DNA of 64,000 nucleotides from positions 1,591,036-1,655,035 of the forward strand of contig NZ_CP009516.1 of NCBI RefSeq assembly GCF_000970285.1, written 5' to 3'. The notes below the pieces were generated by a model. It was not told where the DNA came from, did no database searches, and saw only the letters and a list, made by a program, of their open reading frames with translations. Both the position numbers and the translations under genes were made by a program. Below, in pieces: positions 50,194-59,691 of the stretch. Numbering within the stretch: the stretch's first letter is position 1; every line of letters starts with the position of its first letter. The stretch comes from Methanosarcina horonobensis HB-1 = JCM 15518. Lineage in GTDB: Archaea > Halobacteriota > Methanosarcinia > Methanosarcinales > Methanosarcinaceae.

Positions 50194-50463
50194 TCACAGG
50201 GGAAAGAAGAAAAAAATGAAAACTGAATAACCCTCTGCCCTTCTTATCTCGGAAAATGCAATAGAGTGAAAATAAATCTCTTGAAGCAGCCCCGTAGCAA
50301 CAACAAATTGTTTTGCCGTATCCTTTACAGCCGAAATAGATTCTCCAACAAGCTTTTCAGCGTTCCTCTCCCAGAAAGGATCGGGTTCGGCGGGAACAAA
50401 AGGAATTTCTTCCTCACCACCCTCGCCTTCAATTTTCCTTTCAGTCACACCTTTACTTCCCAC
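50194..50463 (-). pseudogene. Truncated membrane-protein gene of the second module copy
   Basis: The first 75 residues match the intact 162-residue membrane protein at 44450 (FWERNAEKLVGESISAVKDT against FWKKNAEKIVGESISVVEDT), starting from a GTG. The frame ends in an unrelated FIFFFFPL tail, so both transmembrane helices are lost. It sits between the broken zinc ribbon and the CHAT gene at 50064. Confidence 0.8.
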
Positions 50464-50654
50464 TCGAATTATTTCTTACAATTGGGGAAGGCAATGTCTA
50501 TATACTGACTTTTAGGAGCTCTTTGCCTGAAATCTTATTAATACTAGGAAAATCTAAGCGCACTACAACCGTTTCACCGTCTTCAACAATTTTTTTCTGT
50601 ATCTGAGTAATATTTGTACCAACAAAAAGGGCATTTGATGAATTCAGAAATCAT
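50445..50654 (-). pseudogene. Broken zinc-ribbon gene of the second module copy
   Basis: Starting at the ATG at 50654, it reads MISEFIKCPFCWYKYYSDTE, aligned without gaps to the intact ribbon at 44259. An extra A in the run near 50590 then shifts the frame. The rest is recognisable in other frames (VEDGETVVVRL, and PNCKK followed by a stop codon). The first Cys of the second knuckle is replaced by Phe. Its start overlaps the stop of the upstream CHAT gene by 11 bases, and its end overlaps the membrane-protein remnant, as in the intact pair. Confidence 0.78.
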
Positions 50655-53600
50655 CTTTCAGCAGCCTCAAATACACATAAAATTCTTCTTTTCCTATTTT
50701 ATCTCGTAACTTGGAAAGGTATCCTACAACAATTTCCTTCTTTGGTGAATTCAGTTGCTTGAAGATTGAATAAGAATTGAGATAATTCTTGAGAGCACTA
50801 TAATATTCTTCCTTTTCTACATCTATTATTCCTATACTAAGCAGTGCAATTGCAATCCCACTTTTGTTCCCTAGCTCATTAAATTTTTCCAGAGACAGAT
50901 TATACTTTCTTACTGCTTCGTCATAGTTTCCCTGACGATAATGAATCATTCCAAGCTGGTGCAGCGTACCTGCGATTTCTTTTTTTTGCCCTAACTCTTC
51001 TGCGATTTTTAGAGACTGGTTATACTTTTTCATCGCTTCTTTGTAGTTTCCCTGGTACTCATGAGTCATTCCTATCTGATGGAGTATTTGTGCAGTTTCG
51101 CTTTTGTCTCCTAACTCTTCATTAATTTTTAGGGCTAGGTTATATTTTTCCGCTGCTTCTTCATAGTTGCCTTGAAGAAAATGAATATTTCCAAGCCCGT
51201 GCAGTGTTTGTGTAGTTCCCCTTTTGTCCCCTAGCTCCTCTTTAATTTTTAGGGCCAGGTTATATTTTTCCACTGCTTCTTCGTAGTTGCCCTGATTCTG
51301 ATAAATCACACCAAGCTCATGCAATGTATATGCAATTCCGCTTTTGTCTCCTAACTCTTCATTAATTTTTAGGGTTTGGTTATACATTTTAACTGCTTCT
51401 TCGTAGTTCCCCTGATCCTGATAAATCACACCAAGCTGGTGCAATGTACTTGCAATTCCGCTTTTGTCTCCCAGCTCCTCGTCAATTTTTAGGGCTTGAT
51501 TATACATTTTAACTGCTTCTTCGTAGTTCCCCTGATCCTGATAAATCATACCAAGCTGGCGCAATGTACATGCAATTCCGCTTTTGTCTCCCAGCTCCTC
51601 GTCAATTTTCAGGGACTGTTTGTATAATTTAAATGCCTCTTCGTAGTTTCCCTGATCCTGATAAATCACGCCAAGCGCATGAAGAACTGCAGCAACCCCT
51701 TTGTTATTCTCCCTTTTCTTAAATTTATATTTGAGGTTATTATATAATTCCAATGCTGTACTTAAATCTCCAATGCGATGATAAATTGTCGCAAGGGTAT
51801 ACTCGACATTTAATTTTGTATCACCTGATGTCGTATCGATAGAATCGTTTAACAGGCTCATTGCAAGTACGATATATCCCCCGCGGATCAGATAATTTAC
51901 TGTATTTTCTACAATTGCATTTGCACTTTCCCACTCTTCTGCCAGGAAGTAGTAATCTCGCGCCTTCAGGTAATCCCAGATGTTTCGAATTTGAAAAAAC
52001 AGATTCTCATAGTATCTGGCAGCTCTGATGAGAAGTTCTTTTTTGTCCAGTCCATCTTCTTCGAGTTTCTTCCGTGCAAAATCTTTTACAATGGTGTGCT
52101 CAAAGTAAACATTCTTGCCGTTATCCAGTTCTTTTGAGATGAGACCCCATTGAAGGAGTTTCTTAAGAGGTTCTCCTACAGAAGAACTTTCATCTTTTTC
52201 ATCTCCTATAATCCAGGATAATGCCTCGATTGGAATGGATTCTTCGTAGATTGAGGCGCACTGGAGCAGTTTTCTTGCTCTTTGATCCAGTTTGGAATAT
52301 GACTTGTCCAGCAGGGTGAACTCGATAAGCTCTTTTTTTAGGAGTTGAAGGTCCAGCAGTAAATCGTCCACTCCCTGACTGGAGGCAAGCACTGCGAATT
52401 GGCCTATTGTCCAGGGATGCCCTCCTATGGCATCGTATATTTCCTTTTTCTTTCTTATTCCCAGATATGTCAGTTCCGTAAAATTATTCATTAGCCACAT
52501 TGTCTGAGGAAAATAGAGTTCAGGAAGGGAAATATGTTCGATTCCTGAGGCTAGCCTGCCTTCAAGGGGATCAAAGTCATAGCGGGTTGTAATAATAAAT
52601 TTTGAGTTTCTGGTTGTGTTGTTAAGGAGATACTGGATGAATGTTTTAAGTTCGTGGTTTTCAATATCGTTCCTGTCTTCATTCAGACAATCTTCAAAGT
52701 TGTCGAAGATAACAAGGAACCTTATCTGATTCAATATCGTAACCAGTAAAGCAGTTTTAACTTCAAGTGGGATTTGCTGGTTCGTGATCTGGTTCAGCTC
52801 AGGTCTTCCCTTCATCAGCAAAAAGCTGTTGAATTTATTCAGGACATCTTCGGGTCTTGTTGTAGAGGTGCATTTTATCCCTAAGGTACCCTCGAAGTAA
52901 TAACCCATTTTCAACGCAAGTCGAGTTGCGAGTACGGTTTTTCCAATACCACCGAAGCCGTGGATGATTGCTGCCCGTTTTATTTCGGATTTGAAGCCTT
53001 TTTCAAGAAGCCTGAGTTCTTTTCTTCTGGCAACAAAGCCTTTTTCCATAACCTGCAAATCCAGCATCATATTCGGCTTGAAAACAAATTCAGAAGGATC
53101 CGGTTTTAAGTCCCCTACATGAACGCAATTGTGGTCTGATAAATATAGTACCGGAGTTGCAAAGTCAAATCCGTTGCTCTTATCCAAGTTCCTCATCGCG
53201 ATCCTTGCTTCTCTTAAAGCAAGATCAACAGGTTTCCCACTTACAATTGTTTTGTAAAAATTGTACGCAAACTTTGTGGCGACATCATCAAGTACGGAAT
53301 ATTGCATAGCTACTACAGCTGGTATTCTATTTTTTGATAGCATACTGGCTAAGTCACCGAAAGCTTCTTTGTTCGAACCTTTAGCTGATTCACAGGAACT
53401 GAGCACAACAAGCCTTATGCCTATGTCTGAAAAAAGATCTGCAAGGGTTTTGTTGTCTATAAGCTTGGCTTTTCGGTCTTCGGTTTCAAATACAAGGTGT
53501 CCTTTGTCGTTTATACTTATTCCATGTCCTGTGAAATGTACTATGTGATAATCTTGCTCGTTGAGATAGCCTTGGATGTTTTCAAAAGTGGCGTCTTCTG

Positions 53601-54210
53601 TAAAATCGACCTTGATTTTCTGGTCTTTCTGAAGTTTGTCTAGGGCTTCAAGAATAATTTCCTGCTCTTTTTCGGTGTTTAAGGGTGAAATTCCGGGATC
53701 ATCCGGGCTTGAAATTACTACCAGCATTCGGAGAATGGAATCCAGAGGCTTAGATTCGGTTTTCTTTACCCCTGCCGGAAGCCTTGAGAGCAAAATACTT
53801 CTTCTGGTAACTAAAAAGTCTTCTCCATCGTGTAAAAATTCCCATGGTAGAGCTGCAATTTCAGGAACATCATCATTTAATTGTATAGAAACCCTAAGTC
53901 CATAATTTTTCTCTTGTGCTTCATTAAAATGTTTATTGAAATAATTTCTCAGTTCTCCCGAAAATACAGTATTGTACAACATTTTTCCAAATTCTATATG
54001 AGTTATCTCTTGAGGCTGAGGTCTTGGAACTATAGCTTTCTTCTCAAGTTGATCCAGCATTTGAATAAGTTTAAGATCACGTTTGAGTTCAAAACTCTGA
54101 GTAACTTTAGTATCTCCATTTTCCAAAATTGAAGCCCTATATAGATTATGTGAACCTTCAGGTTCTTTTGTTATCTGCAGATCAAGAGAATAATAGTCCA
54201 GAACAATCAC
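50644..54210 (-). CDS. Second CHAT protease / STAND NTPase / TPR protein
   Basis: A paralogue of the gene at 45472 with the same plan but a shorter array. The CHAT domain has His229 and Cys273 (HFTGHG, LSSCES), the STAND NTPase has Walker A GFGGIGKT near 418, and there are about nine TPRs before a short non-repetitive tail. With the GTG at 54210 the protein has 1188 residues and aligns from residue 1 with its paralogue. The frame remains open for ten more codons upstream, but those codons fall in the shared promoter region. The dyad and P-loop are intact, so it is probably active. The different TPR number suggests that the paralogues recognise different triggers. A broken ribbon gene overlaps its 3' end. 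Confidence 0.87.
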   Translation of the reverse strand: MIVLDYYSLDLQITKEPEGSHNLYRASILENGDTKVTQSFELKRDLKLIQMLDQLEKKAIVPRPQPQEITHIEFGKMLYNTVFSGELRNYFNKHFNEAQEKNYGLRVSIQLNDDVPEIAALPWEFLHDGEDFLVTRRSILLSRLPAGVKKTESKPLDSILRMLVVISSPDDPGISPLNTEKEQEIILEALDKLQKDQKIKVDFTEDATFENIQGYLNEQDYHIVHFTGHGISINDKGHLVFETEDRKAKLIDNKTLADLFSDIGIRLVVLSSCESAKGSNKEAFGDLASMLSKNRIPAVVAMQYSVLDDVATKFAYNFYKTIVSGKPVDLALREARIAMRNLDKSNGFDFATPVLYLSDHNCVHVGDLKPDPSEFVFKPNMMLDLQVMEKGFVARRKELRLLEKGFKSEIKRAAIIHGFGGIGKTVLATRLALKMGYYFEGTLGIKCTSTTRPEDVLNKFNSFLLMKGRPELNQITNQQIPLEVKTALLVTILNQIRFLVIFDNFEDCLNEDRNDIENHELKTFIQYLLNNTTRNSKFIITTRYDFDPLEGRLASGIEHISLPELYFPQTMWLMNNFTELTYLGIRKKKEIYDAIGGHPWTIGQFAVLASSQGVDDLLLDLQLLKKELIEFTLLDKSYSKLDQRARKLLQCASIYEESIPIEALSWIIGDEKDESSSVGEPLKKLLQWGLISKELDNGKNVYFEHTIVKDFARKKLEEDGLDKKELLIRAARYYENLFFQIRNIWDYLKARDYYFLAEEWESANAIVENTVNYLIRGGYIVLAMSLLNDSIDTTSGDTKLNVEYTLATIYHRIGDLSTALELYNNLKYKFKKRENNKGVAAVLHALGVIYQDQGNYEEAFKLYKQSLKIDEELGDKSGIACTLRQLGMIYQDQGNYEEAVKMYNQALKIDEELGDKSGIASTLHQLGVIYQDQGNYEEAVKMYNQTLKINEELGDKSGIAYTLHELGVIYQNQGNYEEAVEKYNLALKIKEELGDKRGTTQTLHGLGNIHFLQGNYEEAAEKYNLALKINEELGDKSETAQILHQIGMTHEYQGNYKEAMKKYNQSLKIAEELGQKKEIAGTLHQLGMIHYRQGNYDEAVRKYNLSLEKFNELGNKSGIAIALLSIGIIDVEKEEYYSALKNYLNSYSIFKQLNSPKKEIVVGYLSKLRDKIGKEEFYVYLRLLKDDF

Positions 54211-54430
54211 CTTTTTAGAAAAAAAGTCTGAAATTATCAAATTTATAGTTATTGTTTCTTGCCTGAATTAAAATATAAAAGGAAATTAATTTTTACGAAA
54301 AATTAGGGATGAAAATAAGACTCGAAGCCTATAGCCTGGTCTATATTGAAAAAAAAGAAAATGCGACAAAGTAAAGTTACATTCTAAGCGTAAAAAACGT
54401 AAAATTTATTAATCTATGCTTAATTCACTC

Positions 54431-54440
54431 TCTATATAAG
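54431..54440 (+). promoter_or_regulatory. TATA box for the STAND-TPR-ABC operon
   Basis: TCTATATAAG is the best TATA match upstream of the operon. It predicts a start near 54460 and a leader of about 108 bases. The divergent CHAT promoter lies 150 bases away, so the two defence-like operons share one intergenic region (54288-54567). Confidence 0.5.
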
Positions 54441-54567
54441 TCCATAGATTCCAGAGATTAATCATTAATTCACTTCAATAAAGCCTTGTAGCTGATTAAT
54501 GAGGGTAAACATAAGAAAGCCTCAACAATGAATAAGCCACAGATGCTACATTGGAGGTACTTAACCT

Positions 54568-57500
54568 ATGTTAAATAGTATGTTTCTTGATAGAGAAGAG
54601 TACATTGAGTCTTTTAAATCTAATCTCAAAAATATAGACAAAAACAGCTGTAAGGTTTTATTTTATTATGGTATTTCTGGAGTGGGAAAGACTGCTCTAA
54701 TGAAGAAATTATCAACAGTAATAGAGGAGTACAATTCTCTCCAGCATTCTATAGAAATTCTATGGGAAGAGATGAATTTAGCAACAACCCCTATGGAAAT
54801 AGACACTTTCTTATTTGCTTTAAGAGACAAACTTAGTAGAAAATATAAAATTGGTTTTCCTTTTTTTGATATTGTTCATGCCATTTATTTTAAGAAAGCT
54901 TATCCTGATAAGCGGTTGAAGAATGAAAATTATTTTTTTTACGATGAAAATAGTATTATGGGCGGAATTAAGGCTATAAATCTCATAGAGACACTAGATA
55001 CAATTTCACAAAGAAAATTCCAAAGAGAACTTACAAACTATTTTGCAAATTTCTCTCTCCAATTTAATCACTTACAGAATAAACATATAGAAGAATTGTC
55101 TAAGTTACCTTATAAAGAGGTTGATGAAATAAAAAAATCTTTGCCATTTTATTGGGCTTTAGATTTCTGTGAGCATCTTTTACGAAACTCAAAGCCTGCT
55201 GTTATTTTTTTAGATACATATGAAGCTCTCAGAATAAATTCCATAAAAAATCTAGATTTTTATATAAGTGAGGACTGGTTAAGAGAATTTATATCCAGTA
55301 CCCCTTATACAATATGGGTCATTTGTGGGAGAGATGAGCTTAATTGGAAAGAGTTCGATGCTAGGTTTAAATGTATAATTGAAAAATATAAGCTTACTGG
55401 GCTTTCAGAAATATATTCTCGCAAATTGTTAAGTCACTATCAAATTGAAAGCAAAGAAATTCAAGACAAGATTTTAGACATTAGTGATGGTATTCCAGGT
55501 TATTTATCGATCTCTATTGATTCCTATGATGAGATTATAAGAACTGAAAATCGCTTACCCACAATACGTGATATATCTAAAGCATCTCCTTTAAATATAG
55601 AAAATATTTTGCAATATTTGACACCATCTGAAATTGAGCTTATTGAGATTCTTTCTATACCTAGATATTGGGATTATGATCTAGCTAAAAGTTTAACTGA
55701 TGAGTTTAATATCAGTTATAGATTAGAGGATTTTCCTACGTTATGTAATTTTTCCTTTGTAATCGAAAAGACGAAAGATAAATGGTTTATTCAGCAAACA
55801 ATTAGAGACAGCTTATTGGATTATATAGGGGTAAATGTCAAAAGAGAAGTAAATGCTTTTTTACTTAAATATTATAGCCGCAAACTAGAAAACCTCGACA
55901 TCAAAAAAATTACCTTCGAACACGAAACTGCTCTAACAGAGTCTTTTTACTATGCAAAAGAGATTCTAGATGCTGAAAACTTATTAAACTGGTTTATCAA
56001 ATATTCAGATACGTTTTACAGAGCTTCTTTCTGGCAATTGATTTCTCCAATGTATGAAGAAATATTATCAATTCTTGAAACTAATCTTGGTTCAGAGCAT
56101 CCATACGTTGTAAATACTTTGGATATTTTCGGAGGCATTCTTCAGAGACAGGGAAGACTTAACGAAGCAGAAAAAATGTTCAGAAAATACCTAAAAACCA
56201 TGGAAAGCATGGACGAAGAAAAATCTCAACCAATTGGTCTAAGAAGTCTGGAAAGTGAACTTTACGAAGACGGAATATTAGAAAAAACAGTAGAGATATT
56301 TAATGAAAACTTAAAAATCAATGAAAAAGTTCATGATTCAAAACCTCAGTTAGCTATTCTGAATAAGTTAGGAACAATTCTCAAAGATCAAGGCAAGTTG
56401 TTGGAAGCAGAAGAAACACTTCTAAAAAGCTTGAGTATAGCGGAAAAATATGACGACTCCAAATCCAAGTCAATTATTCTCAACAGTTTGGGAAGCATTC
56501 TTCAAAAACAGGGTAAATTGAGGGAAGCAGAAGAGATATTTAAACAAAGTCTACGTATTGCAGAAAAGCTCGATGATTTTAACTCCCAGTTAATTATATT
56601 TTTCAATTTGGGAAGTACTCTTGAGAAACAAGGTAGATTGAGGGAGGCAGAAACTACTTTTCAAGAGAGCTTGCATATAGCGAAAAAACTCGATGATTCA
56701 AAATTTCTGTCAATTATCCTGAACAGTTTGGGAAGCATTCTTCAGAGACAGGGTAGATTGAGGGAAGCAGAAACTACTTTTCAAGAGAGCTTGCATATAG
56801 CGAAAAAACTCGATGATTCAAAATTTCTGTCAATTATCCTGAACAGTTTGGGAAGCATTCTTCAAAAACAGGGTAAATTGAGGGAAGCAGAAGATATATT
56901 TAGAGAAAGTCTACGTATTGCAGAAAAGCTCGATGATTTTAACTCCCAGTTAATTATATTTTTCAATTTGGGAAGTACTCTTGAGAAACAAGGTAGATTG
57001 AGGGAAGCAGAAACTACTTTTCAAGAGAGCTTGCATATAGCGAAAAAACTCGATGATTCCAAATTTCAGTCAATTATCCTGAACAGTTTGGGAAGCATTC
57101 TTCAAAAACAGGGTAAATTGAGGGAAGCAGAAACTACTTTTCAAGAGAGCTTGCATATAGCGAAAAAACTCGATGATTCCAAATTTCAGTCAATTATCCT
57201 GAACAGTTTGGGAAGCATTCTTCAAAAACAGGGTAAATTGAGGGAAGCAGAAGAGATATTTAGAGAAAGTCTACGTATTGCAGAAAGGCTCGATGATTTT
57301 AACTCTCAATCTATTGCTCTTATCAGTTTGGGTAGCACTCTTGAGGAACAGGATAGATTGAGGGAATCTGAAGAGATATTTAGGGAAAGCTTGCGTATTG
57401 CGGAAAGACTCGATGATTCTAAATCCAAGTTAGTTGCTCTTAATAGTTTAGGAAGTATCTATCAGAAACAAAGAAGGTTTAAGGAAGCAGAAAAAATATT

Positions 57501-59667
57501 GAGGAAATCATTGAGTCTCGCACAGGAAATTGACGATATAACTTCTCAATATCTAGCATTGAACAATCTTGGAAGGATGTTTAAAGAGCAGGGAAAACTC
57601 AGAAAAGCCCTTCTATATTATCAGCGGGTACTTGAATCTCGTGAAGAATTGTTTGGATCCGAACATCCAGACGTCGCTACTACACTTGACGATATTGCTG
57701 ATCTTTATGGAAGTATGGGAGAATACAAAAAAGCCCTCCAGTTTTATCAGCGCTCACTTAAAATTAATGAAAAGGCGCTAGGTCCACAACACCCAGATTT
57801 TGCAACTACATTAGATAATCTTGCTGGTCTTTACGGAAAAATTGGGGAATACGAAAAATCACTCAATTTTTATCAGCGGGCTCTTGAAATCCGTGAAAAG
57901 ATATTTGGACCTGAACATCCAGAAGTTGCTACAACACTTGACAATTTTGCGGGTCTTTATGAACATATGAGAGAATATGAAAAAGCCCTCCTATTTTACC
58001 AGCGAGTTCTTGAAATCCGTGAAAAGATATTTGGGCCAGAACATTTAAAAGTGGCTACTACGCTAAACAATTTAGCTAGGATATATCACCAAATTAGAGT
58101 CAGATCTAAAAGAGATTCGAAATCTCTTTATGCTGATTGTGAAACTATACCTCCCATCAAGGAAATTATTCTAGAGAGATATAGAGATTATCCAATAAAC
58201 AAAAATTTCTGTTTCGGAAAGGTAAACCTCTTTTGCGGAGAAAATGGAAGTGGTAAAACATCTTTACTTGAGGCAATTGAATTATTAGTTTGTGGAAATA
58301 ATTTGAGAAATCCAGCAAAACCTGATAGATTAACTTCTATAAAAGTGCGTTATGATGGTAGATCTTATTTTGAATCTTTAGATTTAGATAACAATGAAAT
58401 ATTCAAACTAAGAGACTCTTATTGGTATAACAACCGTGATCAGGAAAATAATAATCTTTGTCTGAGTTTCAACAGGTACAATTTCTATAATACAGATACG
58501 TCATTTAGACTATTTTATGAAGAATCATCAGGGGGGCTCAGAGAAATATTTGAGACTGTAGCTTTAGGCAAAGATATAAACAAAATTGAAAAAAAAATTG
58601 ATGCGTATAAATCTATAATTAAGGCAGAATTGGACAGACAAAAGAATACTCTTCTTGAGTTTTCGAATATAATAAACAGAGAAAAAGATAACATACAAAA
58701 ATTAATTAATATAAATAGAGAGTATAATAATGATGTCAATTATTCTCTTCAAGACGATATTCTGGAACTTGAGTCAGAGTTTCAAGCTTTTTGTCAAGTT
58801 TATAACGAGTTTAAAAGTCAGAGTGTCGATCTCTACTCTATTGATGATCAATTCCAAAATATTAAATCACAATTTTATGACTTCAATAAAATCTATTTAG
58901 AACTAAGAGACAAAGACCATTATAGTAATTTTTTATCAACAATTAAAGAAAATGTATCCATCATCAAACAACATATAGAAAAGATAGAAAAAATTAAGGA
59001 AAATAATGAAAAGCTACTGCAAGGACACCTTACAATTGAAAATATCCAAAAGAATTACAGTAAAGAAACATATTTCCTCGATTTTTTAAATGAGAATAAA
59101 AAAGAGATATTTAAAATATTTAGTGTTATTCATTCGCCTGAAGAATTTGATGATATTGATTTCGATAGCGACTCAAATATAATTTTAAAACGCAAAGATT
59201 CTTCTGAATTCGCAAATTTGTCTACAATAAGTACTGGACAAAGATCTGCATTGGCACTATCTATATTTTTGTCGTTAAATAAAAAATTAACGAGGGGTCC
59301 TCCTTATCTAATTTTTGACGATCCGGTCTCCTTTATAGATGATATAAACACTTTATCTTTTATTGACTATTTGAGGGAGATCGCATTACAGACTGATAAG
59401 CAAATATTTTTTGCCACCGCAAACGAGAACTTAGCATTTTTATTTTCTCAAAAATTTAAATTTTTAGGTGACTCTTTCAAGGCTTACAAACTAACCCGAA
59501 AAAGAGATGTATTGGATTTGAGATCATATGACATTGATAAAGAATCTAAATTAAAAACGAGTGAAATCAGAAAGAAAACTTTAGAAGTTAATGATTTTTC
59601 GCCACTTGAACTGAACTCAAATATTATCTCTATTAAATGGAATAATTCTGATACACTGCCTTTCTAA
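54568..59667 (+). CDS. STAND NTPase-TPR-ABC (SMC-like) ATPase fusion protein (1699 aa)
   Basis: An unusual fusion. The N-terminus is a STAND/AAA NTPase with Walker A GISGVGKT at 35-42 and Walker B VIFLDTYEAL at 212-221. About 16 TPRs follow (about 500-1180): the first dozen are 40-residue units ending in DDSK or DDFN, the last four are 42-residue kinesin-light-chain-like units. The C-terminal 500 residues are a complete ABC ATPase of the SMC/Rad50 kind: Walker A GENGSGKT at 1224-1231, a long coiled-coil insert (about 1320-1500), signature STGQRSALALS from 1555, and Walker B with D-loop YLIFDDPVSFIDD from 1580. GGAGGT precedes the ATG. It is followed after 24 bases by a nitrilase-like gene. 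I infer a sensor-activated DNA- or effector-controlling machine. Confidence 0.88.
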   Translation: MLNSMFLDREEYIESFKSNLKNIDKNSCKVLFYYGISGVGKTALMKKLSTVIEEYNSLQHSIEILWEEMNLATTPMEIDTFLFALRDKLSRKYKIGFPFFDIVHAIYFKKAYPDKRLKNENYFFYDENSIMGGIKAINLIETLDTISQRKFQRELTNYFANFSLQFNHLQNKHIEELSKLPYKEVDEIKKSLPFYWALDFCEHLLRNSKPAVIFLDTYEALRINSIKNLDFYISEDWLREFISSTPYTIWVICGRDELNWKEFDARFKCIIEKYKLTGLSEIYSRKLLSHYQIESKEIQDKILDISDGIPGYLSISIDSYDEIIRTENRLPTIRDISKASPLNIENILQYLTPSEIELIEILSIPRYWDYDLAKSLTDEFNISYRLEDFPTLCNFSFVIEKTKDKWFIQQTIRDSLLDYIGVNVKREVNAFLLKYYSRKLENLDIKKITFEHETALTESFYYAKEILDAENLLNWFIKYSDTFYRASFWQLISPMYEEILSILETNLGSEHPYVVNTLDIFGGILQRQGRLNEAEKMFRKYLKTMESMDEEKSQPIGLRSLESELYEDGILEKTVEIFNENLKINEKVHDSKPQLAILNKLGTILKDQGKLLEAEETLLKSLSIAEKYDDSKSKSIILNSLGSILQKQGKLREAEEIFKQSLRIAEKLDDFNSQLIIFFNLGSTLEKQGRLREAETTFQESLHIAKKLDDSKFLSIILNSLGSILQRQGRLREAETTFQESLHIAKKLDDSKFLSIILNSLGSILQKQGKLREAEDIFRESLRIAEKLDDFNSQLIIFFNLGSTLEKQGRLREAETTFQESLHIAKKLDDSKFQSIILNSLGSILQKQGKLREAETTFQESLHIAKKLDDSKFQSIILNSLGSILQKQGKLREAEEIFRESLRIAERLDDFNSQSIALISLGSTLEEQDRLRESEEIFRESLRIAERLDDSKSKLVALNSLGSIYQKQRRFKEAEKILRKSLSLAQEIDDITSQYLALNNLGRMFKEQGKLRKALLYYQRVLESREELFGSEHPDVATTLDDIADLYGSMGEYKKALQFYQRSLKINEKALGPQHPDFATTLDNLAGLYGKIGEYEKSLNFYQRALEIREKIFGPEHPEVATTLDNFAGLYEHMREYEKALLFYQRVLEIREKIFGPEHLKVATTLNNLARIYHQIRVRSKRDSKSLYADCETIPPIKEIILERYRDYPINKNFCFGKVNLFCGENGSGKTSLLEAIELLVCGNNLRNPAKPDRLTSIKVRYDGRSYFESLDLDNNEIFKLRDSYWYNNRDQENNNLCLSFNRYNFYNTDTSFRLFYEESSGGLREIFETVALGKDINKIEKKIDAYKSIIKAELDRQKNTLLEFSNIINREKDNIQKLININREYNNDVNYSLQDDILELESEFQAFCQVYNEFKSQSVDLYSIDDQFQNIKSQFYDFNKIYLELRDKDHYSNFLSTIKENVSIIKQHIEKIEKIKENNEKLLQGHLTIENIQKNYSKETYFLDFLNENKKEIFKIFSVIHSPEEFDDIDFDSDSNIILKRKDSSEFANLSTISTGQRSALALSIFLSLNKKLTRGPPYLIFDDPVSFIDDINTLSFIDYLREIALQTDKQIFFATANENLAFLFSQKFKFLGDSFKAYKLTRKRDVLDLRSYDIDKESKLKTSEIRKKTLEVNDFSPLELNSNIISIKWNNSDTLPF
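56461..57420 (+). repeat. In-frame 120-bp tandem repeats within the TPR array
   Basis: Eight consecutive 120-base units, each one TPR. Several are almost identical: the unit starting AGGGA(A/G)GCAGAAACTACTT occurs at 56641, 56761, 57001 and 57121. A higher-order 360-base period is visible, since 56521-56760 closely matches 56881-57120. The near-identity at DNA level means recent expansion by unequal crossing over or slippage. Confidence 0.9.
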
Positions 59668-59691
59668 ATATTTTTCATTTTGGTGGGTACA

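Noticed and set aside
56461-57420. Possible CRISPR array because of regular near-identical repeats
   Set aside because: The repeats are contiguous 120-bp units in one reading frame encoding TPRs, with no variable spacers between short repeats.
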